Positions 26,601-38,421 of a stretch of 64,000 nt of DNA are shown here, piece by piece. The stretch covers positions 124,001 to 188,000 of the forward strand of contig NW_002476413.1 in the NCBI RefSeq assembly GCF_000189635.1, given 5' to 3'. Under the pieces are notes generated by a model. It was not told the DNA's origin and ran no database searches. It saw only the letters and a program-made list of their open reading frames with translations. Source of the stretch: Tetrahymena thermophila SB210. Lineage: Eukaryota > Ciliophora > Oligohymenophorea > Hymenostomatida > Tetrahymenidae. Each line of letters opens with the position of its first letter. The first letter of the stretch is position 1. The position numbers and the translations under genes are program-made.

Positions 26601-29205
26601 AAAGAATGCTCTCATTTTCGACAACAGTATTGCTGTTATTACTTAAAGAGGTGAACTTTTCTTTACTTCATATGTCTAGAGAGATAATTGTTACAAGCTC
26701 ATTACTTATCTCATGCAAGCAGTTAAAGAAGGAAGAACTAGTATGGTTCTTTCAGCCAAGAGAGTCCTCGAAAACAGTGGTGCTAGTAATGAGCAAATAG
26801 AAGAAAATAGAAAACTCTCTGATGTTTCTTCAAATGGTGGATAGTAAACTTAAAGCAGTCCTACTCAGTTCACAATAAATAAAGAAGTTGATGAGGTGTA
26901 AGAAATTGTTCTTAATAGCAACCAAAAAGTTATAGAACCAACAGAATTGTCTGCTAATGCTGGTACAATAGAATAATCTAACTTAGAAGAAAATTCTGTT
27001 GAAGATAAAAATGTTGCTGCTGTTGAAAGTAAAGTTACTTCCTAAAATGTTGAAAGAAAGTAAAGTAATACAGAAAAAGAAATATCAGAAGTGAATAAAG
27101 TAGCCTCTCTAGTTGAGCAACCACGCTCTGGAGTTGATAAAATACCCCCAGTTATTGAAAAAGAAATAAGTAATAATTTAAATAAGTCAGCAGCTTCTAA
27201 TAGTAAAGCACCTTCTCTTAATGTAAGCGCTGCTAATTCTCCAAAAAGCCAAAAATCTGTCAGTAATTTTTCACAATAAATAGATCCTCTTTCTTCTGGG
27301 GTAATTAGAGATTTTACATCTCAATAAACTTTAGGATTGCCTATTGTATAATCAACAGTGATTGAGGATGATTCATGGATATAACAAAGAAAAAATATAT
27401 TCAAGTAGCAGAGTATATTTGAAAAGGCATAAAATGTCTCTGAATTCGAAATAAAATTTCCTAATGCTACCCCAAGAGAAATTTTTAACATTTTATTTGG
27501 ACTAAAACCTTACAAGCCATAACCTGAAGGAAGCTAAGAATTTCCTAATTTTAGATTTTACATTTTCTAAGAATTTTAGAAGGATACTGACATACAATTT
27601 CAAACTTTTAATCCTCCTCCTCCAGAATGGTACACCAACTTAGACTGCTCTGACAAAGATACAGTGAAGAGTTCTCCAGAAATTTCTAATTTGGAATTCA
27701 AAGTTGTTCACCCAGTTCGTGAGAAAATTCCCTTTGGTCCTAAAGTCAGTTACTGCTAAAATAAAGAAAAATATTTTTGGATAAGTGCTGAAGAATTTAT
27801 TATTGAAAGAGAAATTTTCCTTAGCAAAATACCTTATTGCGATTATTTCACAATAAGATTCTAATACAACATAAGTTAAGTGTAGGATTAGACAAGGATC
27901 CTTATTAAACTATATGTTCATTTTATGAAGAGCACTACTTTTAAAGGGAGAATAGAAAATGGTTCATTATCTGAGAATACTGAAGTTATAAATACTGTTT
28001 TTACTCCTCAAGCTCAAATCGCTATTCAAAATTATTAAAAGTTTGAGAAAGTTTAACGTTTACAAAGATTAAAGTAAGAAGCTGAGTAGAATTCTTAATA
28101 ATTAACATTTAAATAATCTCAAACATTAACTGCATCTTTTGGAGAATCATAACAAATGGATTTTATAGAAAGATAAAACTCTTAATTAATTTAAAATTAG
28201 TAAAAAATAGAAGAAAGAAGAAAACGCTTTAAAGAACAGAGTCTTTTTACAAATGCTGAGAAAACATCTGACTTTGAATTGCTAGTGCCTGAAGCTCATC
28301 CAAGAGAGATTTTTAACTTGATCTTCTTTGATAGCAAATACAAACCAGAAAACAGTGATAAAACTTATCCTCATTATTTATATTACTTTATGGAAGAGTT
28401 TTAGAAGGATGTTGATATGCATTTCGGTAAATTTTCACCACCACCTCCAGAATGGTATGCAAATTTAGAATCTGTAGATTGTAATTCCGTCTTAAACAGT
28501 GAAGATTATTCCCTCCGTGAATATAAATATGTGCATCCAGTTAGAGAAAAAATACCTTTCGGACCAAAAGTGAGTCACTGCTAAAACAAAGAAAAATATT
28601 ATTGGATAAGTGAAGATGAATTTATAATGGAAAAAGAAGTTTATTTAAGCAAAATTCCTTATTGCGATTACTTTACAGTTAGATTCTAATATTCATTCAC
28701 TAAAAACGAAAATTAAGGTACAAAGATTATATGCAGAATTTATGTTAATTTTATGAAGAGCACCACTTTTAAGGGCAGAATAGAATCAGGTTCCCTTTCT
28801 GAAAACACTGATGTGTGGAAAAATGCTTTTTCACCTTAAATATTACAGGTAATGTAACAATATATCTAAAAAAATGGTGAAAAGAGAAAATAAATATAAG
28901 AGCAACTATTATAATCAATTAGATTATCAGCAGTACAAAGCTTAAAAAGCGAAGATTCATCTATATAAAATCAAAATACCAATAAAAAATCACCTCCAAT
29001 TAAAAAAAGTAAAAGAGATATAATAATAGAATAACAAAATTAAATAACTTCATTATATAAACTTAATGAAGAGCGTTTCAAATCATTAAATAAAAGACTA
29101 CACGACATGCAAGGTATAATAGATCATCAAAATAATCAATTTAAAAACATTCTAATTGTTATAATTATAATTTTGATAATCAATCTAATCCACCTATTTA
29201 AATGA
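23636..29205 (+). CDS. BAR-like / GRAM / tandem VASt protein with C-terminal membrane anchor, 1,612 aa
   Basis: Three exons: 23636..24626, 24957..25024, 25426..29205. Residues about 60-560 are long amphipathic helices (SRKASRNINNYLGSIENE, VKCCKEVESAIQEQKNAQ) typical of a BAR/F-BAR-type dimeric coiled coil. Residues about 690-780 are a GRAM domain (FSHKILLQGKMYIFADRIGFHSY, SIPYIDIIRIDKR). Two VASt (StART-like lipid-transfer) domains follow at about 1024-1200 and 1300-1475. Each begins with xFExxxPxAxPREIFN and shares PPPPEWY, VHPVREKIPFGPKVS, SKIPYCDYFT and MKSTTFKGRIE. The last about 20 residues form a hydrophobic tail anchor (ILIVIIIILIINLIHLF). GRAM-VASt proteins (Aster/GRAMD1, yeast Lam) move sterols at ER contact sites; yeast Sip3/Ysp1 add a BAR domain and Lam2/Lam4 have two StART-like domains. 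Sterol or hopanoid-like lipid transfer is inferred. Confidence 0.88.
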
Positions 29206-30747
29206 AAAAAATTAACTAACTAAATATCAATAAATCCTTAAAAACTAATAAAATCTTTTGTCACTTCACTCATAAATATTATTAATTAGTAAAATTATTA
29301 TCATCTATCCATCATTTTTAAAAAATAATCTCTTAATATCTTATCAGAAATTTATATATTTGCTTCATAACTATTTGTTACATATAAATAAATTTAAATA
29401 AATCTCTAAAAAATTTTTTTAAATTTAATCTTAAAAATGTTTGATAATGGCAAAGCAATAACATAAGGTTTTGCATTAAATTTTAATATAAAATTCTAAA
29501 CTATTTATATAGATAAAGTGTAATGAAATTCAGTAATTTGTTGATCTGTTATTGCTTCTAGAAAAAATTCAAAATAATTTACTCATATTTATAAAATTTT
29601 TGTTTATTTTAAATTATTTGATGAAGAGTATATAATTATAATATTAGGATATAAATTTCTATTAAAAGTAGGTCATCAGGTTATTATCATGAAATTTAAT
29701 TTTTTTTATGGTACTTTTTAATGTAATAATTGTAGTCAAATTATTTTGTTTTTTTTTTTAATCCAAAGGTTTTAAATAAATTTATTTTTTTGTTTGAATA
29801 AACTATAAATAAATAATTTAAATTTTAAGCCTATTTATGGTCTATCTCATTTTCAATATAAATTATGATAATATTTAAATAAAGAATAAATTAGATTTCC
29901 TTTTTTATGCAATTTTTTATTAAATTTATTTAAGGTCATTTATTTGGAAATTATTCTTATTTTACATTTATGATACTTTTTAATGTAATAGCACTATTTG
30001 TAGTGAAATTATTTTCTTTTTTTTTAATTTCTTAATCCAAAGGTTTTAAATAAATAAATTTTTTGTTTGAATTAGCTATAAATAAATAAATAATTTAAAT
30101 TTTAAGCCTATTAATGGTTTACCTCACTTTTAGTGTAAAATTCTGATAATATTTAAATAGATAATACATTAGATTTCATTATTATTTTATTTATGTAATT
30201 TTTTATTAAATAAGTTTCAGATTACTTATTTGGAAATTATTCTAATTTAATATTTATTTTCTTTATCATTCTTCGAAATTTTAAATTTAATCATATTCTC
30301 AAAATTAATTATTTCCAGGGCTTTAAATTTTTTTTTTTAAGTAAATAATATTATCAAAGAACAATAATAAAATTTATAATTGTTTAAATAAAAAAGGAGT
30401 AGTTGATTTAAAATATAAAATTTACATAATTTAATTTTTTTTATAAAATATCTTTTTTTGGGAAATGTATTTTTATGATAAAAAAAAAAAATTATTTATC
30501 TAATTTGTTTTACTTGGTTATAATACTCAATTAAAATATTTGTTTGTATTTTAATAAACGAAAATTTTAAGATTGTATTTGCTATTTAATTAGAAATTCA
30601 TGTATGTATTAATAGATAGATAGATAAATAGAATGACTAAAAGTCCTCAATATATATTTATTTACTTATAGCTTTTATATTAATTATAAAGAATAATAAA
30701 AAGTTAGGTCTTTGAAGTAAAGAAAAATAAGAATAAATTAATTCCTA
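29206..30747. other. 1.5 kb spacer with internal tandem repeat
   Basis: No coding frame is seen. The middle is occupied by the diverged tandem duplication listed separately, followed by AT-rich sequence and a short TAGA run near 30610-30635. Confidence 0.5.
29700..30255. repeat. Diverged tandem duplication, about 270-bp period, non-coding
   Basis: 29700-29965 and 29966-30255 align over their whole length. Shared blocks include TACTTTTTAATGTAATA, AATCCAAAGGTTTTAAATAAAT, TTTAAATTTTAAGCCTAT, TGATAATATTTAAATA and TTATTTGGAAATTATTCT. Substitutions and small gaps are frequent, so the duplication is older than the one at 11.3-12.0 kb. No coding capacity is seen in either copy. Confidence 0.8.
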
Positions 30748-31649
30748 ATGTCTTACTCAGGTTATAGTTTAAATGGTGGTGTCCACCCTTGTTTACCTTT
30801 CTATGAAAGAATGTTATAATGTGCAAAGAGCGAAGCTCTTCCAATTAAAATGTGTACCGCATAAACTGAAGATTATCTTGAATGTCATCACAGAAAGAAA
30901 TAAGTAATTAGATTTATAATTATCATGTATTTTTTACCAAATAGAATTAGAATAGTTTGAAAATGTTTAAAATTTTTAGTTTAAAGAAATTATTTAGAAA
31001 CAATAAAAAAGCATAATATATAAATGTATCAGATAATTTCATTTAAGAGTAGGGAATATTGTTTTTAATATATGTTGCAATAGAGAAAATTATAAAAATG
31101 TTTTTATCATGATAATCACATTTAAGATTATTTATAGCTACATCAATCAATAAGAATGTTTAAAATTTGAGAAAATTTACTGAAAAAGTCTCTGTTACTT
31201 AGCTAAAGCTGAAAAATATGGTGATAATATTCATTTGAAAACATATTATTTAAATAGGTTTTAGTTAAAAATTAAAATAACCTATTTATTTCTTGTTTTG
31301 GATTTGACTCTATCACTCTTTTCTGAACCCAAATTATCAAAGATATTGTCATAACTAATAATAAAAGCAAAAAACAAGAAATAAATCAAAGAAAATATTC
31401 CTTATATCTTCAGTTGTCAATCATAATTAGCTATAAAATAAAATAATTACTATTTATTAAAATATTTTCTATCGCATTAAATACATTTTAACTCACTGAT
31501 AATTTTAAATAAATCAATAGTATGCTTTGAATTATGCAATCAAAAAAGAATTAAACAATATTAGAATTGTTGCTTTGCCTAGATACGATGAAGAAAACGA
31601 TACCTTCGTTCCTTTCTCACAAGCAACTGCTGACCATATCTTTTAGTGA
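30748..31649 (+). CDS. Twin CX9C protein, NDUFS5-like complex I subunit, 94 aa
   Basis: Two exons, 30748..30903 and 31521..31649, separated by a 617-nt intron; stop TGA 31647-31649. The protein has two perfect CX9C motifs, CLPFYERMLQC and CTAQTEDYLEC, with little between them (AKSEALPIKM), followed by HHRKK. This twin CX9C arrangement marks small intermembrane-space proteins imported by Mia40 and folded with two disulfides. The order HPCLPFYERMLQCAKSE..C...EDYLEC resembles NDUFS5, a supernumerary subunit of respiratory complex I. Other twin CX9C families (COX6B, CHCHD) are possible but fit less well. It has no cleavable presequence, as expected. The C-terminal 40 residues are conserved-looking and hydrophilic. 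Confidence 0.7.
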
Positions 31650-33850
31650 GTTATCAGAAATAAATTAACTTCTTTGATTGTTAATTTGAATGCTTATTTC
31701 AAAAACTTAATAAATCAGTTAAGCAATCTAAAATATGTGTTGCACTGTATTTTTCTTGTTAAGATTTTACATTTATCTTACCCATAATTTCTCATTTATC
31801 TTAATAGTTACTATAAAATCAATTTGATATTCAATTTTAATATTTTAAAATATCAAAAAATTCTGTTTATAAAATGATTTTAGGATTAAATAAATAAATT
31901 CCTTTCATAATTGTGTTAGTGTTTTATTAATAAAAGAGTTGTTTATATATTTGAAAATAATTTATTTAAAAAAATTAAACCTTCATGCTTGTTTTTGTGC
32001 AATCCTAATGATTGAAATGTCGTATTTTATTTGTAATTATTATGTAAAAAAAAAGTTGATAAAATTTTTAAATTAATTAATTAAAAATAAGAAATGCATC
32101 AAAAATAATATTTTTAAAAAATTATATTTTAATAAACTTAGAGATTAATATTAAATTAAATTATTAATTTGCTAATTGTTTTTTGGATATAGTTTTTAAA
32201 AGTTATTTAAAAATTGATTGTATTTCTAGAAGAAATAATTAAAATAATTAATCTACTTTAAAAAAATAAATTTTTTAATTTTTCACTTGAACTTAAATTA
32301 TTTTGTAGCCGTATTAATCTCTATTGATTTTATAATTTATATTTTTTTATTGCAAAAGTTTCTATCTCATGTTATCAAAAAAATTAACTGAAATATTAAT
32401 AATGACTTCTGATAATTCAAATTTAAATGATTTTTGGGTTTTTTATGATTAATATTATAAAAAATAAATTATTTCATTAAATTTTTTTTTCGCTTTAAAT
32501 TTTGATTTTATTAAAAGTAAATTTGTGAATTATTTACATTTAATTTCTTTGTCCTGCAAGAAGAATTTTTAAAATAAAACAAATATCCAAATAATTACTA
32601 TTTAATTATTAAGATTAAGACAAGTAATAAGGTTACTTATATTAGACTTGGTTTATTATCAAACTGCATTTCTTAACTCTGGTTGAAAACTAAAGCTTTA
32701 GAAAAATAGATTCATTAGTTTATTAATTTACTCATTAATAGATTCATATTTTAATTAATTTCTTTTATGAATGACGTAATCTATTTTTTATTGAAAGATG
32801 CAATTTTATTATTGTATATTGATTACATTTCGAAAGAACAAAATGTATGAGTAAACATCTAATTTATATTTTAAATTAGAATCTTCAAATAAGTAAAATT
32901 TAATTTATGGGTAAAATAAGCTGATAAAAATATACCTAATTGGTAAAGATATGATTGATAAACCACTTTAGGTTAATTTAACACCTAAAAATGATCAAAT
33001 TAAATTAAAATTACAAATGAAAAAGTGCGGAAAAAACACATAAAAATAAAATTGTAAATTGTAAGCTTTAAATAAAAAAAATGTTAAACGAAGATTGTGA
33101 AAGGTGTGGTGTCTAAGTTAAAAATTCTTCGCTCTTTATCAAATTTTAGAAAAATAAAGCAAATAAAAAGAATTTTTTTGATAGTTATCTCTTGTATTTT
33201 ACTAAAGGAGTTTAATTTTATTTTTCTCAAAACGAAGAAAATTTAAAAATTGATAACAAAATAAAATCAGTGATAATAAGGATTTTATTTTATTGTTCGC
33301 AAATTAATTCTTTATTAATTAAATAAAATTCATATTCATTTAAACTTGAATTATGTATGATTGCTCACTATCACGCATTCATTACTTTTGAAATGTGATA
33401 TAAGTAATTAATTATTAAAATTTGTATTCTTCTTTTATTAATAATAAATATATAAGCTGAAATCTATTATACTCTTGTAAAATTTTAAATTTTTATTGTT
33501 TGCTAAATCATTGATGAACTATTGATAATAAATAAATATATTCATTCTTTTAAAAAGTTTATAATAACTTAAATTTTCTGTCTCTCAACTCATCAAATAG
33601 CTCTTTGATTCTCATGAATTTTAATATTTAGCAATTAAATTGCATTAAATTTAATTAAAATCTGCAAGTTTTTGTGTCTTTCTTTATGTCTGTCTCTCTC
33701 TCTCTCGCTCGCTTAATATATTTTTTAATTTTTTTTTTCTTAAATTGCTGTTTATCTAAATTACTAATAGATTGAAATATCAAAAATATAACACACTGAA
33801 AAATCTATACATTCAAAAATAAGATTTTGTAATAAATAAATAAAGAAAGA
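31650..33850. other. 2.2 kb AT-rich spacer
   Basis: Both strands were read and no gene was recognised. There is a (TC)n tract near 33690-33712 and long A/T runs. Confidence 0.45.
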
Positions 33851-36800
33851 ATGAGTTAGGATAATTATTACAATCAATCTACTTCATAGCATAATTAATT
33901 AGCATCTAATATTAATCATAGCAGAAATAATCTTAGCTAGGACTATCCCATCAGCAACCAATATTAAGAGGGTATGGATCATCACAGTTCGAGTTCATAG
34001 CCTCCTGCTACTCAACCTTAGCATTACAATTCTTAAATTCACAGTTATCATTCTGGTTAAAACAATGCACCTGCAAATCAAAATATGCAAAATTCTTAGG
34101 GTTCTTAGGGAGCACCCTAAACTGTTATGAATTCTTCAGGTCATATGAGTGGAATGCCGTCTTCAAATCAAAGCGGTGGCTATTAAGGTATGTATGGCCC
34201 ATCATCTGGGTAGTAACCTCAACCTAACGGTTAGCCTTAGTCACAAACACCATAATTAAATCATAGTGGATCTTAACAAGATTAATCGGGAATGAATTAT
34301 CGTCCATAATAGCACTAATATTCTCATTAGCAAGCCAATTCAAACTAAAATATTCCAGGAAACGCTCCTCCTCCCTCCAATAATTAAGTTTATGGTATGA
34401 ATCACTAATCTTAACAACAGGGTCAGGTTTAACAATAGTAACAACAATAGTCTTAGCATTAAATGGGACATTTACCACCAGGCGGATAATACTAAAAAAA
34501 TCTTTAGCAAGGAAATATCCCATACAACAATACAAATGTAATTAAACACATTAACACAAAAAAAATTGATAACTCGCACTTTATTTAATGATAATTTTAT
34601 CAATAAATATTTTAAATTTCATAATATTCTGAATTTTTTGTACATTTTTCAATTTAAACGCGAGTTGGTATTAAATATTGAATAAATGAAAATTTTGTTT
34701 TTATTGCGAAAAATTTAGTAATAATAGGGTTAAGCAAAGGGATAAGTTTAGGGTTATTAGTAAATGTAAATGGGAGGTAATAATTTATCAGCTTCGCAAC
34801 AATTAGCTTAATAATAGGGATATAATTAAAATGTAAATTTTTTGAAAAGAATTATTTTCCAATATCTTTTTATTAGTTCTATCCTATTACTATCCACTAA
34901 TTACTTCTTCTTTTGAGATAGCAGTAATAAATAACTAACTCTATATATTTTATCAATAAAATCATATACTTTCATTCAAAAATCAAAACAATCAAAAATT
35001 TTCTTTTTTTACTTTTTTCTCTATCTTTTCAATATAAATTTTTCATCAGCTACTTAAACTTTGTTTGCGCCTAAAAAAATTAGCTGATTGCATTCAAATA
35101 TTATTAATTATTACTTATTTTCTTATAATAGATGAAGCAACCTCCATAAGGACCTCCTCCTCAACCTATAAATCCATAATATAATCTGAAACCTTAATAA
35201 TAAGGATAAATGCTATCTAACTCGTAGTAGCTCCAGTAGCAAAGCTAAGCATAGCAACCCCCTTAAAATATCTAATAGTAAACACCTCCTCTAGGTCCAA
35301 ACCCTCAACAGCCATAAGCCCCTCCAAACTAATAGTATATACCGAGGTAAGCTTCTTAGCCATCTCATTAGATCCCTTCATAGCCTACTTCGAACACTAG
35401 CATATAAGGTCCCCCTTATCCTTCCAACTAACGTCCATAAGCATAAGGTTATTATCAAAATTAGTAGTAACCCTAATAACTACCAGCAGGGTAAGCAAAT
35501 ACAACAGCCCCTCCTCCAATCACTCCTCATGGAAGCGGATAATATCCTAATCCTCCTCATAGTGGAGGATAATTTAATTAAAATCAATAAGGACACTACC
35601 CAAATTAACCTATAAATTAAACTCCATAGACTAATTAACCTCCTTAACAAAACGGATAAAACCCTCAAGCACCATTCAATCCACAAAACAATAATTATGG
35701 CTAGAAACCCCCTTACCCTTAAAATTTACCTCCTCAACAACCTGGTCAAAAGAATATTCCCTAATAGCCTTAATAGCAATAACCAGGTTAACCTCCAATT
35801 AATCCATAACTAAATCCAAGCACCCATCACAATATGTAAAACTAACCCTAATATTAGGGACCTCCTAACTAAGCAGGATATAATAAACCTATGATGGGAT
35901 AGAATTAAGGAGCTCCTTCAAATATTCCCCTCTAATAACCTAAACCTCAAGGCCAATAACCACCTCCACCAAATCAAATGCCTTACAAAGCTCAAGGCAA
36001 TTATCCTCCTAACCAAAATCCTCAACAAGGAGGAGCTTAAATTCCAGGATAATAATAGCATAATCCTCAATTAAAGCCATAGTAGGTACCTATTTAAAAT
36101 ATGCCTCCACACAATAATGGAAGATCATCATCTTAATAAAATCCTTAAACATAAAACCCTCCTTATAATTAGATGGGACCTTAATAAATTCCTCCTAATG
36201 TATAAAATCAAAATTAGAAAAAACCTTATATGAATCCCCCAATGAATGGACCTTAGTCAAGTGGTTAAATTGGACATCCAAATCACCCTCCTCCTCTTCA
36301 CCACCCTCACCATTAATCTTAAAAATAAGAAATGGATAAGTACGACAGTTAAATTAAGGCTTCCAATTTATTGTAAGATGATGATAAATGGTTTAAATTG
36401 GACCATGATGAAACATACCTGCTTAAACAGGAAAGTCTGAAGAAATCTTTCAACAAAATTGTTTAAAAGTTGTAGTAAGAAAGACATTTTTCTGATAAAA
36501 GGAAATGCCCCTTTTCAAATTTAGAAACTACTTTGGATAAAAAGTAAAAACTTGACACTTAAAGTCTTAAAGATGAGTTGGGAAGTTTAAAGAACTCTTT
36601 TTCAATAATAAGCTGTTTTGATATGTTTGAAGAAAAAAAGAAAAAGAAATAGTAAGAAAGCGTGAGTAAAACCACTTCAGAAATAAAATTAACAAATACT
36701 AAATAAGTGAAAGAGTTCGATATTTTGAAGCTGATTTACTATGAATTCCATTTAGCTAAATAGTAAACATCTTCTACTTCTAATTAGTAAAATAATTAGC

Positions 36801-37753
36801 AAAACCTTCAACAATAGCAACCACCAAGAATTTATTCAAGTGATCATACTAACCAGAATAAACCAAATGCAATTAATCAACAGTAAATGCCACCAAACTC
36901 ACAGAATCCTTAAAATAGGCCAAACATGCCCCCTTATATTTAGTAATAGCAACTAAATTAACCCTAGTAGTAAACCAACAACCCTCCTATACCAAACTAG
37001 GGCCATTAAAACTATCAAGGAAGCAATCCTTAGAACCCACACCCTAGACCTATGTAATAAATGCCACCAATAAATAATTAAAACCCAAATAGCTAAATCA
37101 ACCAAGGAGGTCACCCAAATATGCAATAGTAAAACCCTTAGATGATGGGCATGAAATAAAATCCAAATTAAGCTCCTTTGGCTCCTCCTCCAAATCCAAA
37201 CTAACAGTAATAAATTCCATAGCAACAACCTCTTTAAGCAGGCGGACAACAGCCATAAAATTAATAGAGACCTTAATAATATATAGGATAATTGCCTCAA
37301 AATAGATAATACAGCGGATAACCAAATAGTGCTGGAGGTATGTAGCCTTAGTAACAAGGTCCTTTACCAGTAAAATAACCTATGCCTCCTTAATAAGGAT
37401 AGCATCATCCTTAACAATAGTAGTAATAGTAGCATATTAACTAAGGCTAAAATCCCAATTATCCTATTAATAAGTAAATAAATGCTCCACCTATAGGTTA
37501 GTAAGGTGGAATGGGAGGAAATCCAAATTAAAATATGTAGTAGCATCCTAACTACATCAATCAGCAATAGAATTAACAAAATTCATAAAAGCCTCTTTAG
37601 CAATAATAATAATAACAACAACAACAACAACCACCATCAGGAAATCCTCCAAATTAATAATACCCTGGAGGTATGAATCAGAGATAAAATCCAAGTAATC
37701 AAGCCTAGGTTAACTAATAATAGCAACCTTAGTAACAGTAACCTAACTACTGA
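33851..37753 (+). CDS. Pro/Gln/Asn-rich low-complexity protein with a central charged island, 1,137 aa
   Basis: Three exons, 33851..34537, 34728..34832 and 35132..37753, all phase 0; TGA 37751-37753. More than 85% of the chain is P/Q/N/G with recurring PPN, QQP, PPQ, MPP and NQNPQ units, and poly-Gln and poly-Asn/Gln stretches near the end (TAA/CAA runs at 37600-37630). The exception is a charged, globular-looking island at about 36330-36770 (MDKYDSQIKASNLLQDDDKWF, HFSDKRKCPFSNLETTLDKK, KEFDILKLIYYEFHLAK) of about 145 residues. I do not recognise it; its helical character suggests an interaction module. Such proteins often act in transcription or RNP condensates, which is inference only. The long standard-code frames on the opposite strand are shadows of this composition. 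Confidence 0.82.
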
Positions 37754-38421
37754 AATAAAATATTTTAAGGAAAAATTATCAATATGTCCACAGAAATTTT
37801 ATTTTTTTTGATTTACTTATTAAATAATAAAAAGAATATTATTTAATTTAATCTTAAATTAATTATGATTAAACCATAAAATGTATCTACCATCAAATTT
37901 ATCTATGTATTTTTATTTGTATCTTATTTCTTATTTTAATTTAAACAAATTAACAAATTTTAGTTTAGTTTAATTTTCTTAACATACCACACAATAAACT
38001 AAATAAATTAAAATTATTTAATTATCTTGATTGATTTTTTTTTTTCTCATAAAAATTTTTATGTTAAAAATTAGTTAGTCTAAATTAGAATATTCTTCAT
38101 ATAATGATGCTATTATATAAAAATTTAGTTAAGGTCTAAAAAAGGTAAAAATTTTTATATTTTATGAAAATTTAACAAATACAAATGTTTAAATTTTTAA
38201 ATTTCAATAAACCATGAAAACTCAAAAATTTGAATTAATGAATTATAATAAATTTTTTATTTTCATTTATTTTAAGTTTCATTTAAAAATAATTATTTTA
38301 ATTAAAATAGAGAAATTTTATTTAAAAAAACTTAACATAAAATATAGACCATAATTATTTTTTTTCCTTTGATTTAATGTTTGTTTGTTTTTATATGCTC
38401 TTTGGTTTTATATTTTTAATA
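37754..38421. other. Convergent spacer between two 3' ends
   Basis: About 670 bp of A/T-rich DNA lie between the stop of the P/Q/N-rich gene and the stop of the large minus-strand gene. No gene is seen. Confidence 0.5.

Noticed and set aside
33690-33712. TC-repeat as a possible regulatory or origin element
   Set aside because: It is a simple microsatellite with no associated symmetry or repeats.
35480-37579. Long standard-code frames on the minus strand opposite the P/Q/N-rich gene
   Set aside because: They are reverse-complement shadows of Pro/Gln/Asn codons: Leu/Trp/Arg-rich, no plausible start or splice pattern, while the plus strand is continuously open for 874 codons with TGA as the only stop.
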